Of a DNA stretch of 64,000 nucleotides, positions 42,477 through 50,700 are shown piece after piece. A model generated the notes under the pieces. That model made no database searches. It was not told the DNA's origin and worked only from the letters and a program-made list of their open reading frames with translations. The stretch is from an uncultured Lachnospiraceae bacterium. Lineage in GTDB: Bacteria > Bacillota > Clostridia > Lachnospirales > Lachnospiraceae. Every line of letters starts with the position of its first letter. Position 1 is the stretch's first letter. Both the position numbers and the translations under genes were made by a program. The stretch is taken from the NCBI GenBank assembly GCA_949471785.1, contig CASWRE010000002.1:62001-126000 (forward strand), written 5' to 3'.

Positions 42477-43865
42477 ATGCAAAGGATAAGAGAAAAATAT
42501 TTCGGCGACGGCCGGTTTTATAAAAGAGTATTCATGATCGCCATTCCCATTATGATTCAGAGCGGTATTACAAATTTTGTAAACATGCTTGATAATATCA
42601 TGATCGGACAGATCGGAACCGAATCCATGTCCGGAGTGTCGATCGTAAATCAGATATTATTTGTATACAATCTCTGTATTTTCGGAGCCGTCTCCGGTGC
42701 AGGGATTTTTACGGCCCAGTATTATGGCCAGCAAAATACAAAGGGGATTCAGTACACGGTCCGATTTAAATTGCTGTTAGGTATAGCGGCCACTTTATTG
42801 GCTTTTGGCATATGTATTGCCGGCGGCCCAACCCTGATCAATATGTATTTAAAAGGAGAGGGGACTGCCGAGAGTATCCGGGCTACTTTGTACTATGGCA
42901 GACAGTATATGCTGATCATGCTGGTCGGACTTCCTTTTTACATGATTACTCAGGTATATGCCAGTACCCTGAGGGAATGCGGAAAGACGATATTGCCAAT
43001 GAAAGCAGGAATAGCCGCCATTTTAATTAATCTGGCGCTGAATTATCTGCTGATTTACGGGAAATTCGGTTTTCCGGCCTGGGGTGTGCGGGGAGCGGCG
43101 GTTGCGACCGTTTGTTCTCGAATAGCGGAGACGGCGATTATTGTTATGGCAACTCATCAAAATCCTGTGGATAATCCTTTTGTAACAGGCTTATACCGTA
43201 CCATGTCTATTCCCCGGGATGTGATCAGAAAAATTGTTATAAAAGGAACGCCTCTGCTTCTGAACGAAACTTTCTGGGCTGCAGGAATGGCATCTCTGGC
43301 CGGATGCTATTCTTTGAAGGGATTACATGTGGTCGCCGCCCTGAATATTACCAATACAATAGCCAACCTGTTCAATATTTCTTTTGCGGCTATGGGAGAG
43401 GCCGTAGCCATCATTGTGGGGCAGATTCTGGGTACGGGCGATATGAAAAAAGCAAAAGATACAGACAGAAAATTGATTGTTTCCTCAGTGCTCTTATGTA
43501 GCGGTGTGGCCGTTTTGATGTTTGTTATCGCTCCCGTATTCCCGAGATTTTATAATACATCCGCAGATATACGATCGACAGCCATGCGGCTGATTATGAT
43601 TACGGCTTTGTTTATTCCGCAAAATGCGTTGCTGAATGCCTTGTACTTTACGCTTCGATCCGGGGGCAAAACCATGATTGCTTTCTTTTTCGACAGCGTA
43701 TTTATGTGGTGCGTCAATGTGGTAACGGCCTTTTCCCTGGCGACATGCACGACATTATCGATTCTGTGGATTTATTTTTTTGTGCAGCTTACGGACAGCC
43801 TGAAAGCAGTTATTGGCTTTATACTGGTGAAAAAGGGAGTATGGCTGCAGAATATTGTGGATTAA
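42477..43865 (+). CDS. MATE family efflux transporter
   Basis: This 462-residue protein has about 12 transmembrane helices. The N-terminal MATE pattern is IPIMIQSGITNFVNMLDNIMIGQIGTES, and the mid-protein signature is FPAWGVRGAAVATVCSRI. It would expel organic cations or drugs by ion antiport; the substrate is unknown. GGAGAG is upstream of the ATG. It is a single gene with a near-consensus promoter and converges on lexA, with only 9 bases between the two stops. Confidence 0.92.
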   Translation: MQRIREKYFGDGRFYKRVFMIAIPIMIQSGITNFVNMLDNIMIGQIGTESMSGVSIVNQILFVYNLCIFGAVSGAGIFTAQYYGQQNTKGIQYTVRFKLLLGIAATLLAFGICIAGGPTLINMYLKGEGTAESIRATLYYGRQYMLIMLVGLPFYMITQVYASTLRECGKTILPMKAGIAAILINLALNYLLIYGKFGFPAWGVRGAAVATVCSRIAETAIIVMATHQNPVDNPFVTGLYRTMSIPRDVIRKIVIKGTPLLLNETFWAAGMASLAGCYSLKGLHVVAALNITNTIANLFNISFAAMGEAVAIIVGQILGTGDMKKAKDTDRKLIVSSVLLCSGVAVLMFVIAPVFPRFYNTSADIRSTAMRLIMITALFIPQNALLNALYFTLRSGGKTMIAFFFDSVFMWCVNVVTAFSLATCTTLSILWIYFFVQLTDSLKAVIGFILVKKGVWLQNIVD

Positions 43866-43874
43866 CACAATTTT

Positions 43875-44495
43875 TTATTTAAAAAAACGGAATACACCGA
43901 TGACCTTGCCCAGAATTTGCAGTTCCCCATATACAAGAATGGGCTCCATATAATCGTTTTCCGGCTGCAGGCGATAGTAGCCGTCTTCCTTATAATAGGT
44001 CTTTACCGTGGCGGAATCATCGATCATGGCTACTACCATATCACCGTCGGAAGCAGTGGATTGCTTCTGCACAAGAACGTGATCCCCATTCAGGATGCCG
44101 GCATTGACCATACTTTCCCCTTTGACCTGAAGCATATAAAGGTCTGCATTGGGGAGGTATTCTGTGGGAATAGGAAAGTAGTCCTCGATGTTCTCCACGG
44201 CCAGCAGCGGCTCTCCGGCAGCCACACGACCCAGGATGGGAACATTGACCACCTCGCGGCGTGACAGATTGAAATCATCATCCAGGATTTCTATGGCGCG
44301 GGGTTTGGTGGGGTCCCGGTGGATAAAACCATTTTTCTCCAGAGTACCCAGATGAGCGTGAACGGAGGAGGTGGATTTCAGATGAACCGCTTCGCAGATA
44401 TCCCGCACAGAGGGCGGGAAACCTCTGTTTAAAATTTCCTGTTTAATAAAATCCAAAATTTCCTGTTGCTTAGGTGAAATATTTCCGTTAGACAT
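43875..44495 (-). CDS. lexA: LexA repressor
   Basis: This 206-residue SOS repressor has a winged helix-turn-helix at the N-terminus (PPSVRDICEAVHLKSTSSVHAHL). The RecA-triggered self-cleavage site is Ala93-Gly94 in VAAGEP, with catalytic Ser128 in KGESMV and Lys165 in ATVKTY. AGGAG is 7 bases before the ATG. Its promoter (44561-44589) overlaps its own LexA boxes, so it is autoregulated. It is divergent from the YneA-like gene, the same arrangement as in Bacillus. The polymerase operon at 36.8 kb carries matching boxes. Confidence 0.97.
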   Translation of the reverse strand: MSNGNISPKQQEILDFIKQEILNRGFPPSVRDICEAVHLKSTSSVHAHLGTLEKNGFIHRDPTKPRAIEILDDDFNLSRREVVNVPILGRVAAGEPLLAVENIEDYFPIPTEYLPNADLYMLQVKGESMVNAGILNGDHVLVQKQSTASDGDMVVAMIDDSATVKTYYKEDGYYRLQPENDYMEPILVYGELQILGKVIGVFRFFK

Positions 44496-44560
44496 AACCG
44501 AACTCCTGATTTGTATGTGGTATAGTTTATAGAAATGTCATGTATTATCTGATTTTACCT

Positions 44561-44589
44561 ATCTTAACATACATACGTTCCGAATGCAA
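44561..44589 (-). promoter_or_regulatory. lexA promoter
   Basis: On the minus strand TTGCAT (44584-44589) and TAAGAT (44561-44566) are 17 bases apart. A LexA half-site (CATACGTTC, 44572-44580) fills the spacer and a nearly full box overlaps the -35. Confidence 0.7.
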
Positions 44590-44593
44590 GTTC
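44582..44593. promoter_or_regulatory. LexA box over the lexA -35
   Basis: GAATGCAAGTTC differs from GAAC-N4-GTTC at one base, and the flanks (CCG/CGG) extend the symmetry. Confidence 0.65.
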
Positions 44594-44610
44594 GGAAATT
44601 TTTTTCTATA

Positions 44611-44639
44611 TTGACAAACATACGTTCTGCTGTTATACT
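44611..44639 (+). promoter_or_regulatory. Promoter of the YneA-like gene
   Basis: TTGACA (44611-44616) and TATACT (44634-44639) with a 17-base spacer form a near-perfect promoter, as expected for a gene held off by a repressor. Confidence 0.85.
44616..44627. promoter_or_regulatory. LexA box in the YneA-like promoter spacer
   Basis: AAACATACGTTC differs from the GAAC-N4-GTTC consensus at one base and lies directly after the -35. Confidence 0.65.
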
Positions 44640-44651
44640 TCAACAAGAAAG

Positions 44652-44663
44652 GAACGCATGTTC
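44652..44663. promoter_or_regulatory. LexA box downstream of the YneA-like promoter
   Basis: GAACGCATGTTC is a full consensus match, 12 bases after the -10 and before the ribosome binding site. Confidence 0.75.
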
Positions 44664-44680
44664 GATATGGGAGGAAAGGT

Positions 44681-45013
44681 ATGATGGTGAAAGATGCGGA
44701 AAGAAAACAGGAGAGCAGGATGGTGGTTGCCATGATCAGTTTGTTTTTGCTGGCAGGGCTTATGCTGACTATATCATTATGTATTCACAGTACCGTGGAT
44801 GCAGCAGAAACGAAGCGATACAAGTATTACACGCATATTCTGGTGGAAAAAGGTGATTCTCTGTGGGATATAGCGGGAGAGTACGTCTCGGATGAATATG
44901 ACAGCCGTGACCAGTATATAGAGGAAATGTGCAAGATCAATCATTTATCCGGTAAGACTATCTATGCGGGAGAGATGCTGGTTGTTCCCTATTATGATGA
45001 AGAATATAAATAA
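44681..45013 (+). CDS. YneA-like SOS cell-division suppressor with LysM domain
   Basis: This 110-residue protein has one N-terminal membrane helix (about 14-38), then a LysM domain (about 50-105; THILVEKGDSLWDIAGEY and AGEMLVVPYYDE). In Bacillus, YneA sits divergent to lexA and halts division after DNA damage; size, layout and position here match. GGGAGG precedes tandem ATGs at 44681 and 44684. Two LexA boxes flank its near-consensus promoter. It should act at the septum on the outer face of the membrane during SOS. Confidence 0.85.
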   Translation: MMVKDAERKQESRMVVAMISLFLLAGLMLTISLCIHSTVDAAETKRYKYYTHILVEKGDSLWDIAGEYVSDEYDSRDQYIEEMCKINHLSGKTIYAGEMLVVPYYDEEYK

Positions 45014-45035
45014 ACAGATTTGGAAAAGCTGTTTA
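45011..45035 (+). terminator. Hairpin overlapping the stop of the YneA-like gene
   Basis: TAAACAG (45011-45017) and CTGTTTA (45029-45035) pair across an 11-base loop. No U run follows. Confidence 0.35.
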
Positions 45036-45050
45036 TAGATTAGCGTTGTA

Positions 45051-45086
45051 CCGCCATACCTGTAGGCTCCCCGGAAGATATGGCGG
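45051..45086. repeat. Inverted repeat CCGCCATA / TATGGCGG
   Basis: Perfect 8-bp arms (45051-45058 and 45079-45086) around a 20-base loop, in the 205-base gap between convergent genes. Function unknown. Confidence 0.5.
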
Positions 45087-45112
45087 ATGAAATTAAATGG
45101 TTATACTCCCCG

Positions 45113-45193
45113 TATAGCCACACGGTTTCCAATGAAACTCCCGTTAGAAGATTTGCTTTTTTATATATCTTCAGAAGGAACCGTGTGGCTATA
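45113..45193. repeat. Long inverted repeat with nested hairpin
   Basis: TATAGCCACACGGTT (from 45113) pairs with AACCGTGTGGCTATA (to 45193); two more pairs follow after a one-base bulge. The loop of about 46 bases holds a nested GAAGAT/ATCTTC hairpin (45147-45152 and 45167-45172). The structure could be a terminator, a small RNA or a trace of a mobile repeat. Confidence 0.55.
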
Positions 45194-45206
45194 TTACAGA
45201 AACAAA

Positions 45207-45227
45207 CGCTTTTTTATCTCAAAAGCG
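45207..45227 (-). terminator. Terminator-like hairpin of the 92-residue gene
   Basis: On the minus strand CGCTTTT (45221-45227) pairs with AAAAGCG (45207-45213), overlapping the stop codon, followed by TTTGTTT. Confidence 0.45.
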
Positions 45228-45497
45228 CCCATTTCTGTCTATGGTATCACCGGATTGGACGGGCAGATAAGGATAAAGTTGTTCATAGGCTTCCAGATCT
45301 TCATCTGTGATCCCGGCGGGGATCAATCCGGTACAATCTGTGGCGCTGCAGGTGCACAGAAGATCGTCAACAACATCAGTATGGTAGAGATCCCGCTCAG
45401 GATTTTTTGATAATTGTGAGCGGCTTTGGGTTTGTTCTGTGGTTTTATTCTTGTCTTTTTTTTCTTGTTCTCTTTGATGGGAATCCTGATATTCCAT
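45219..45497 (-). CDS. Small acidic protein of unknown function
   Basis: The protein has 92 residues: a charged, low-complexity N-terminal half (REQEKKDKNKTTEQTQSRSQ), then a C-terminal part with DVVDDLLCTCSATDCTGLIP and EDLEAYEQLYPYLP. TAGGAGG stands 5 bases before the ATG, so translation is well supported. The three Cys residues (CTC, DC) could bind a metal. I recognise no family, though the Cys-rich C-terminal pattern has the look of a short conserved clostridial protein. It is a single gene divergent from the recombinase. Confidence 0.6.
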   Translation of the reverse strand: MEYQDSHQREQEKKDKNKTTEQTQSRSQLSKNPERDLYHTDVVDDLLCTCSATDCTGLIPAGITDEDLEAYEQLYPYLPVQSGDTIDRNGRF

Positions 45498-45610
45498 AAA
45501 TACCTCCTAAATAATTATGTTTTATGACCTGTATAGTAAAATACAATTACGGTGAGCTTTCTATATAGAGTATTTCCTTGTGGACAGGTATTACACTGGA
45601 GATTTTTCCC

Positions 45611-45639
45611 TTGCGAAGCATATGAAGATATGGTATAAT
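45611..45639 (+). promoter_or_regulatory. Promoter of the tyrosine recombinase gene
   Basis: TTGCGA (45611-45616) and TATAAT (45634-45639) are 17 bases apart, about 60 bases before the ATG. Confidence 0.75.
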
Positions 45640-45699
45640 CTATTCGCCAAACACGAGTTTTTGGAATAGATTAAAAGAAAAATGAGGAGAACAGGAATT

Positions 45700-46761
45700 A
45701 TGGCTGATCGAACTACTTATCATACGCAGCGTGACCGGGAAAATATTTTAAAACTTCGGGAGGTTCTACAGACGCTTCCGCAATTTTGTCGGGATTATTT
45801 TCGGGCCATTGATGCTACAACGACAACACAGACCAGGATTTCTTATGCCTATGACATACGGATATTTTTTCAGTTTTTGTTGACGCAGAATCCGTCTCTG
45901 GAGGGCGCTTCCATGCAAAATCTGCCTGTCGATATCCTGGATCAGGTTAAGGCCATCGACATCGAGGAATATATGGAATATTTGAAGCTGTATGATACCC
46001 ATGAGGATCAGGTCATGACGAACGGTGAACGGGGCTTAAAACGCAAAATATCGGCTCTCAGAAGCTTTTACGCTTACTATTTCCGCAAAGAAATGATTCA
46101 GACTAATCCTACCGTTTTAATTGATATGCCCAAGATTCATGATAAGGCTATTATTCGCCTGGACGCTGATGAGGTAGCCTCCCTGCTGGACTATGTGGAA
46201 TCTTGTGGGGAAAAGTTAACCGGGCAGAAAAAAACGTATTATGAAAAGACAAAAGAAAGGGATCTGGCGCTAATCACATTGTTCCTGGGCACAGGTATTC
46301 GTGTATCCGAATGCGTAGGCTTGGACATAGAGGATGTAGATTTTAGGAACAATGCAGTCAAAGTTACGCGAAAAGGCGGAAATGAAATGTTTGTATACTT
46401 TGGCGAGGAAGTGGAAAAGACTCTCCGAAAGTATCTGAAAATTCGTGACGGAATTACGCCTGTTGCCGGACACGAGCATGCTCTCTTCTACTCTACCCAG
46501 AGAAAGCGAATTAGTGTCAAAGCAGTGGAAAACCTGGTGAAAAAATATACTCGTGAGATTACCGGTACAAAAAAGATCACTCCCCATAAGCTTCGCAGTA
46601 CATACGGTACATCCCTGTACCAGGAAACCGGCGATATTTATCTGGTAGCCGACGTGCTGGGTCATAAAGATGTCAATACAACCAGAAAACATTATGCGGC
46701 CATGGATGACAATCGGCGCAGGCGGGCGGCCTCTGCAGTTCGCTTGCGGGAAACGAAATAA
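45700..46761 (+). CDS. Tyrosine recombinase (XerC/XerD-like)
   Basis: This 353-residue protein has an N-terminal SAM-like DNA-binding domain (to about 150) and a catalytic domain with Arg in LGTGIRVSECVGL, a beta-hairpin Lys in VTRKGGN, HKLR in ITPHKLRSTYG, the second His in VLGHKDVNTTRKHY and the nucleophile Tyr in KHYA. It cuts and rejoins DNA through a 3'-phosphotyrosine. No excisionase, att repeat or phage gene is near, and a good promoter drives it, so a Xer-like housekeeping role is more likely than an integrase of an element. ATG 45700 has an AGGA/GGAG cluster upstream; ATG 45682 is a weaker alternative. Confidence 0.88.
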   Translation: MADRTTYHTQRDRENILKLREVLQTLPQFCRDYFRAIDATTTTQTRISYAYDIRIFFQFLLTQNPSLEGASMQNLPVDILDQVKAIDIEEYMEYLKLYDTHEDQVMTNGERGLKRKISALRSFYAYYFRKEMIQTNPTVLIDMPKIHDKAIIRLDADEVASLLDYVESCGEKLTGQKKTYYEKTKERDLALITLFLGTGIRVSECVGLDIEDVDFRNNAVKVTRKGGNEMFVYFGEEVEKTLRKYLKIRDGITPVAGHEHALFYSTQRKRISVKAVENLVKKYTREITGTKKITPHKLRSTYGTSLYQETGDIYLVADVLGHKDVNTTRKHYAAMDDNRRRRAASAVRLRETK

Positions 46762-46765
46762 AGGA

Positions 46766-47215
46766 TCAGTCAAAAAGATGCTCATCCAGCAAAATCGTAA
46801 AGGGTCCGTCGTTTACCAGGCTGACTTTCATCTCGGCTCCGAATATTCCGGTTTCGACCACCGGAGTCTGTTTCCGGCATTCCGCAATGATATAGTCGTA
46901 AAGAAGTTCTGCTTTTTCAGGCGCTCCGGCTTCAATGAAACTGGGACGATTGCCTTTGCGACAATTGGCATACAGAGTAAATTGGGATACTAATAACAGC
47001 TCGCCGTTCACGTCTTTCAGGGAGAGGTTCGTTTTACCGTTTTCATCCTCGAATATTCGCAGATTCAGCAATTTACGAATATAGTTATCGGCAATCTTTT
47101 CTGTATCCCTCTCTCCTACGCCAATCAGGACAAGGAGTCCTTTACCAATCTGTCCGGTTATTTTCTGATCTACGGTAACAGAAGCTTCTGTAACCCGCTG
47201 AATGACCAATTTCAT
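46766..47215 (-). CDS. dtd: D-aminoacyl-tRNA deacylase
   Basis: This protein of 149 residues has the two active-site motifs SQFTLYANC and [10 protein letters not shown] (the usual NxGPxT). It frees tRNA from wrongly attached D-amino acids. The opening [17 protein letters not shown] is standard. It converges with the recombinase gene (4 bases apart) and lies 56 bases downstream of the AI-2E family gene, probably on the same transcript. Confidence 0.96.
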   Translation of the reverse strand: MKLVIQRVTEASVTVDQKITGQIGKGLLVLIGVGERDTEKIADNYIRKLLNLRIFEDENGKTNLSLKDVNGELLLVSQFTLYANCRKGNRPSFIEAGAPEKAELLYDYIIAECRKQTPVVETGIFGAEMKVSLVNDGPFTILLDEHLFD

Positions 47216-47271
47216 TTATCAATTGTTCCTTTCATACTGGTTTGTATTCAGATATAAAGTGATTTCAATTA

Positions 47272-48750
47272 CTATTTTTTGGGTTTGTGGATTTTCGTAC
47301 CCATATCTTCCTCAATCTCTCCAAACTCAGAAGCTTTGCGGATCTCCACAAAGCTGTCTTCCCGTAAATACGGGATATCTGCCTGCCGTCCCTTTCTTGA
47401 AGCCTTTCGGATAATATATGCCGGCAAGATCTCATCGTCCGTATCCGGATCAGAAAGGCGGTTCCCCCGCACACCGTAGCGGAACACCTGAGAGCGGTCA
47501 AAGGGCTGCATGGCATCTTTGCATGGCTTTCTGGTTTGTTCGTCTACGTGATTGAGATTGTCATAATCTTCTACTTCGAGTGGAAGCTGATGTTTTTTCA
47601 GGCGGCGTTCGATGGCATTGCTGCAGATCTGGCTGACTACGGCAAACAGCGGAACACCGATAATCATACCGACTACCCCAAAGAAGCCGCTGCCTACCAG
47701 AATCGCTACCACTACCATGAAACTGGATAAGCCCGTTGAATTGCCGAGAATCTTAGGCCCGATAAAGTTTCCGTCACATTGCTGAAGCACCAGGATAAAT
47801 ATTACAAAATAGAGGCATTTCAATGGGTTGACTAATAAAATCAGCAATGCACAGGGAATAGCGCCAATAAAGGGACCAAAAAACGGTATAATATTTGTTA
47901 CTCCCACCACCACGCTTACCAGCAACGCATAAGGTATGCCCAAAAGCGTTGTGCCAATGTAACAGAGCAGACCGATAATTGCCGAGTCAATGATTTTTCC
48001 CACGAAGAATCCACCGAAAGTGCGCTCCACGAATCGAAGATCCCGCAAAATATTATTGGCGATCTCTACCCTGGGAATGCAGGCATAGAGCAATCTTTTT
48101 CCCCTGGCCAAAAAAGTTTCTTTACCGTATAGAAAATATATGGAAATCATACTGCCGATAATCGCATTTTTCAGAAATACCAGAATATCAAATACCCGCG
48201 AAGAAAAAAGCTTCATAATATCCTGCAGCCGCGGAAGAAGGGAATTCAGCCAGGACTCCGCTTTCTCAATGGCCGTTTCCATCAGTCCGCTGGCCGAACT
48301 TTCCAGATCCGGATTATCGCGGAATAACTGAATCAGCCAATCCTGTATATTTACCGCATAGCGAGGGAAACTGTTGATCAGATTGATGATGCTGTCCATG
48401 AGCTGAGGAACCAGCATGGCAAAAAGAGCATAAATACAGGCATAGAAAAATACCAGGGATAAAATCACACATACCAGGCGTATTATTTTTCCCAGCCTTT
48501 CTCTTGGCTCAAAGCCTCGCCATTTGCAAAGCTTCCCCACATCTTTTTCCAAAAATTTCATTACCGGATTTAAGAAATAAGCGATCACCGCTCCGAACAG
48601 AATAGGAGCCAGAATATTATACAGTGAGCCCAGCCTTCGGATCAGGCCGTCCAGCCGAAAGATCAGAGAATAGAAAATAATGCTTGCGGCAACCACACAA
48701 AAAGCGGTCACCCCCCAATTAATATACTTTTTGTCGATTTTGAATTTCAT
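47272..48750 (-). CDS. AI-2E family transporter (PF01594)
   Basis: This 492-residue membrane protein has about eight helices: an N-terminal pair (ILAPILFGAVIAYFLNPV), a periplasmic-facing helical region, and a C-terminal set with VVGVTNIIPFFGPFIGAIP and ILGNSTGLSSFMVVVAIL. A long charged cytoplasmic tail follows (about the last 100 residues). The family includes putative autoinducer exporters and Na+/H+ antiporters; function here is open. ATG 48750 (AGGTGA upstream) is preferred; in-frame starts up to 48816 add residues without a good site. Confidence 0.85.
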   Translation of the reverse strand: MKFKIDKKYINWGVTAFCVVAASIIFYSLIFRLDGLIRRLGSLYNILAPILFGAVIAYFLNPVMKFLEKDVGKLCKWRGFEPRERLGKIIRLVCVILSLVFFYACIYALFAMLVPQLMDSIINLINSFPRYAVNIQDWLIQLFRDNPDLESSASGLMETAIEKAESWLNSLLPRLQDIMKLFSSRVFDILVFLKNAIIGSMISIYFLYGKETFLARGKRLLYACIPRVEIANNILRDLRFVERTFGGFFVGKIIDSAIIGLLCYIGTTLLGIPYALLVSVVVGVTNIIPFFGPFIGAIPCALLILLVNPLKCLYFVIFILVLQQCDGNFIGPKILGNSTGLSSFMVVVAILVGSGFFGVVGMIIGVPLFAVVSQICSNAIERRLKKHQLPLEVEDYDNLNHVDEQTRKPCKDAMQPFDRSQVFRYGVRGNRLSDPDTDDEILPAYIIRKASRKGRQADIPYLREDSFVEIRKASEFGEIEEDMGTKIHKPKK

Positions 48751-48892
48751 AAAAGCAGTCACCTGTCCCATTTCCATATAGCTCGTCCGCGATAGGCTTT
48801 TCCCCTGTCGGTTCAAAACAAAGCTTATTTTTCATTATAGCACAGCTTTTGATTTCTGCATCTCTTTTATGAAATTTTTATAGTCGATAGAA

Positions 48893-48914
48893 TGTGAAGA
48901 CATTATTCTTCACA
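48893..48914. promoter_or_regulatory. Palindrome TGTGAAGA-N6-TCTTCACA
   Basis: Perfect 8-bp arms around CATTAT in the 259-base gap between the divergent AI-2E-family and TtcA-like genes. It is followed by CCCTTTT on the plus strand. It could be an operator or a weak hairpin; the cognate protein is unknown. Confidence 0.45.
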
Positions 48915-48960
48915 CCCTTTTCAAGCATTTCTAACTCTACGATACTTTTTTCATACGATG

Positions 48961-48969
48961 TGTTATAAT
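48961..48969 (+). promoter_or_regulatory. Extended -10 promoter of the TtcA-like gene
   Basis: TGTTATAAT gives a TGn-extended consensus -10 (48964-48969), 41 bases before the ATG. The -35 (GATACT, 48941-48946) is poor. Confidence 0.55.
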
Positions 48970-49009
48970 AGTCAAAGTTTCGAAAAAAATCTAAGGGGGG
49001 AATTGTACC

Positions 49010-49747
49010 ATGAATACGCAAAAGCTACTGAGTTATACGAGAAAAGCCGTAGATGAATATCGGCTGATTGAGGACAATGATAAAATAGCCGTGGGCATTT
49101 CCGGGGGAAAAGACAGTCTGACATTGCTTACGGCTCTTTACGGTCTTATGCGTTTTTATCCTCATCCTTTTACGCTGGAAGCCATTACGGTGGATCTGGG
49201 CAATCCCGGTTTTGATACAGATGGCATTCAGGCCTATTGTGATAAACTGAATGTCCCCTATACTTGTGTAAAAACAGAGATTGCCCGGATTATATTCGAG
49301 GAAAGAAAGGAGAAAAATCCCTGCTCACTCTGCGCGAAGATGCGGAAGGGCGCGCTGAACGAGGCCATAAAAGCACGGGGATGCAATAAAGTGGCCTACG
49401 CCCATCACAAGGACGATATTATTGAGACGTTGTTTATGTCTTTGATCTATGAAGGGCGCATAAATACCTTCTCTCCGCGTACTTATCTGGACAGAACTGA
49501 TCTTACAGTTATACGTCCCTTGCTATTCGTTGATGAAGCGGAGATCGCCGCATACAGCCGCGATGCAGCCCTTCCTGTGACAAAAAGCTATTGTGCGGCA
49601 GACGGTTTTACCAAAAGGGAATCTACAAAAGAATTGCTCTCCGGCATTTACCGGGATAATCCGGGCGCCAGAGAGCGAATATTCGGAGCCATATTAAATC
49701 AGGAATTTCCCGGATGGCCCGAAAGAATCAACAGATATGAAAGATGA
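49010..49747 (+). CDS. TtcA-like tRNA 2-thiolation ATPase
   Basis: This 245-residue PP-loop enzyme carries the ATP-binding SGGKDSLTLL, the CSLC pair (CxxC) near residue 105 and AYAHHKDDIIETLF, the pattern of the TtcA/TtuA group. It adenylates a tRNA base and inserts sulfur with help of an iron-sulfur cluster; the target in this short clostridial form (cytidine 32 or another base) is uncertain. AAGGGGGG precedes the ATG. It is a single gene facing the rluD-lspA operon. Confidence 0.88.
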   Translation: MNTQKLLSYTRKAVDEYRLIEDNDKIAVGISGGKDSLTLLTALYGLMRFYPHPFTLEAITVDLGNPGFDTDGIQAYCDKLNVPYTCVKTEIARIIFEERKEKNPCSLCAKMRKGALNEAIKARGCNKVAYAHHKDDIIETLFMSLIYEGRINTFSPRTYLDRTDLTVIRPLLFVDEAEIAAYSRDAALPVTKSYCAADGFTKRESTKELLSGIYRDNPGARERIFGAILNQEFPGWPERINRYER

Positions 49748-49794
49748 TTGGGGAGAAACACAGACTACTGCCGGAAACATGTTTACATATTTTT

Positions 49795-50700
49795 TTACAG
49801 CTTATCCAGTAATACTTCAAAATATTCCGGCAGGGGAGCTGCGCATTCTATATAAGTCCCTGTACGGGGATGCATAAAGCCCAGCGTCATGGCATGAAGA
49901 CACTGTCCTTCCAGGTGATGGAAGGGGGATTTTGAAGGTCCATAGACGGTATCGCCCAGCAGAGGATGACCCAGTGAGGCCATGTGAACCCGAATCTGGT
50001 GGGTACGGCCTGTCTCCAGACGGCACTCAATATAGGTGAAAGAAGAAAAACGCTGTAATACCTGATAATGAGTCACGGCATTTTTTCCATTTTTATAATT
50101 GATTGCCATTTTTTTCCTGTCTGTGGGATGGCGGCCGATGGGAGCGTCTATGGTTCCCTGATCCTTTGAGAGCTGTCCCCACACAATGGCCCGATAGCGG
50201 CGATTGACAGTATGATCTTTTAGCTGTCCGGCAAGGGCCTGATGGGCCATATCATTTTTGCAGATAAGCAGGGAACCTGTGGTGTCCCGGTCTATGCGGT
50301 GGACAATACCCGGCCGCAAGACGCCGTTGATTCCGGACAGACAGCTGTCACAATGGTATAGAAGGGCATTGACCAGAGTACCACTATAATGACCGGCTGC
50401 TGGATGTACCACCATTCCTTTTGGTTTATTGACCACCAAAAGGTCGTTGTCTTCATAAAGAATATCCAGAGGAATGGGTTCCGGTCGGATGTCCGGCTTC
50501 ACATTATCCGGTATTTCTATAGCTAGGATATCATTCCCAACGAGCCGGTAGCTGCTTTTTACCGATTTTCCGTTAACATTCACACACCCGTTTTTAATCA
50601 GTTTCTGTAAATAAGAGCGAGAGAAATCGGGAATCCGTTCGTTTAAAAATACATCGATCCGCTCTCCGTTTCCATCGGCAGTAAACACCATCCGGTTCAT
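49795..50700 (-). CDS. rluD: RluA/RluD family 23S rRNA pseudouridine synthase
   Basis: This 301-residue enzyme has an N-terminal S4 RNA-binding domain (RIDVFLNERIPDFSRSYLQKLI) and a catalytic domain with Asp137 in GIVHRIDRDTTG, then RYRAIVWG and GRTHQIRVHMASLGHPLLGD. It converts uridines in rRNA to pseudouridine; the exact sites are inferred only by family. Its start overlaps the lspA stop by 4 bases (ATGA), the same coupling seen in Bacillus lspA-ylyB. Confidence 0.93.
   Translation of the reverse strand: MNRMVFTADGNGERIDVFLNERIPDFSRSYLQKLIKNGCVNVNGKSVKSSYRLVGNDILAIEIPDNVKPDIRPEPIPLDILYEDNDLLVVNKPKGMVVHPAAGHYSGTLVNALLYHCDSCLSGINGVLRPGIVHRIDRDTTGSLLICKNDMAHQALAGQLKDHTVNRRYRAIVWGQLSKDQGTIDAPIGRHPTDRKKMAINYKNGKNAVTHYQVLQRFSSFTYIECRLETGRTHQIRVHMASLGHPLLGDTVYGPSKSPFHHLEGQCLHAMTLGFMHPRTGTYIECAAPLPEYFEVLLDKL

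Noticed and set aside
45700..46761. Integrase of a mobile element
   Set aside because: No excisionase, phage genes, tRNA target or direct repeats are visible; flanks are housekeeping genes and it has a good promoter.
48893..48914. Rex (redox sensor) site
   Set aside because: Rex needs TTGTGAA-N4-TTCACAA; here the half sites are too far apart and carry extra GA/TC.
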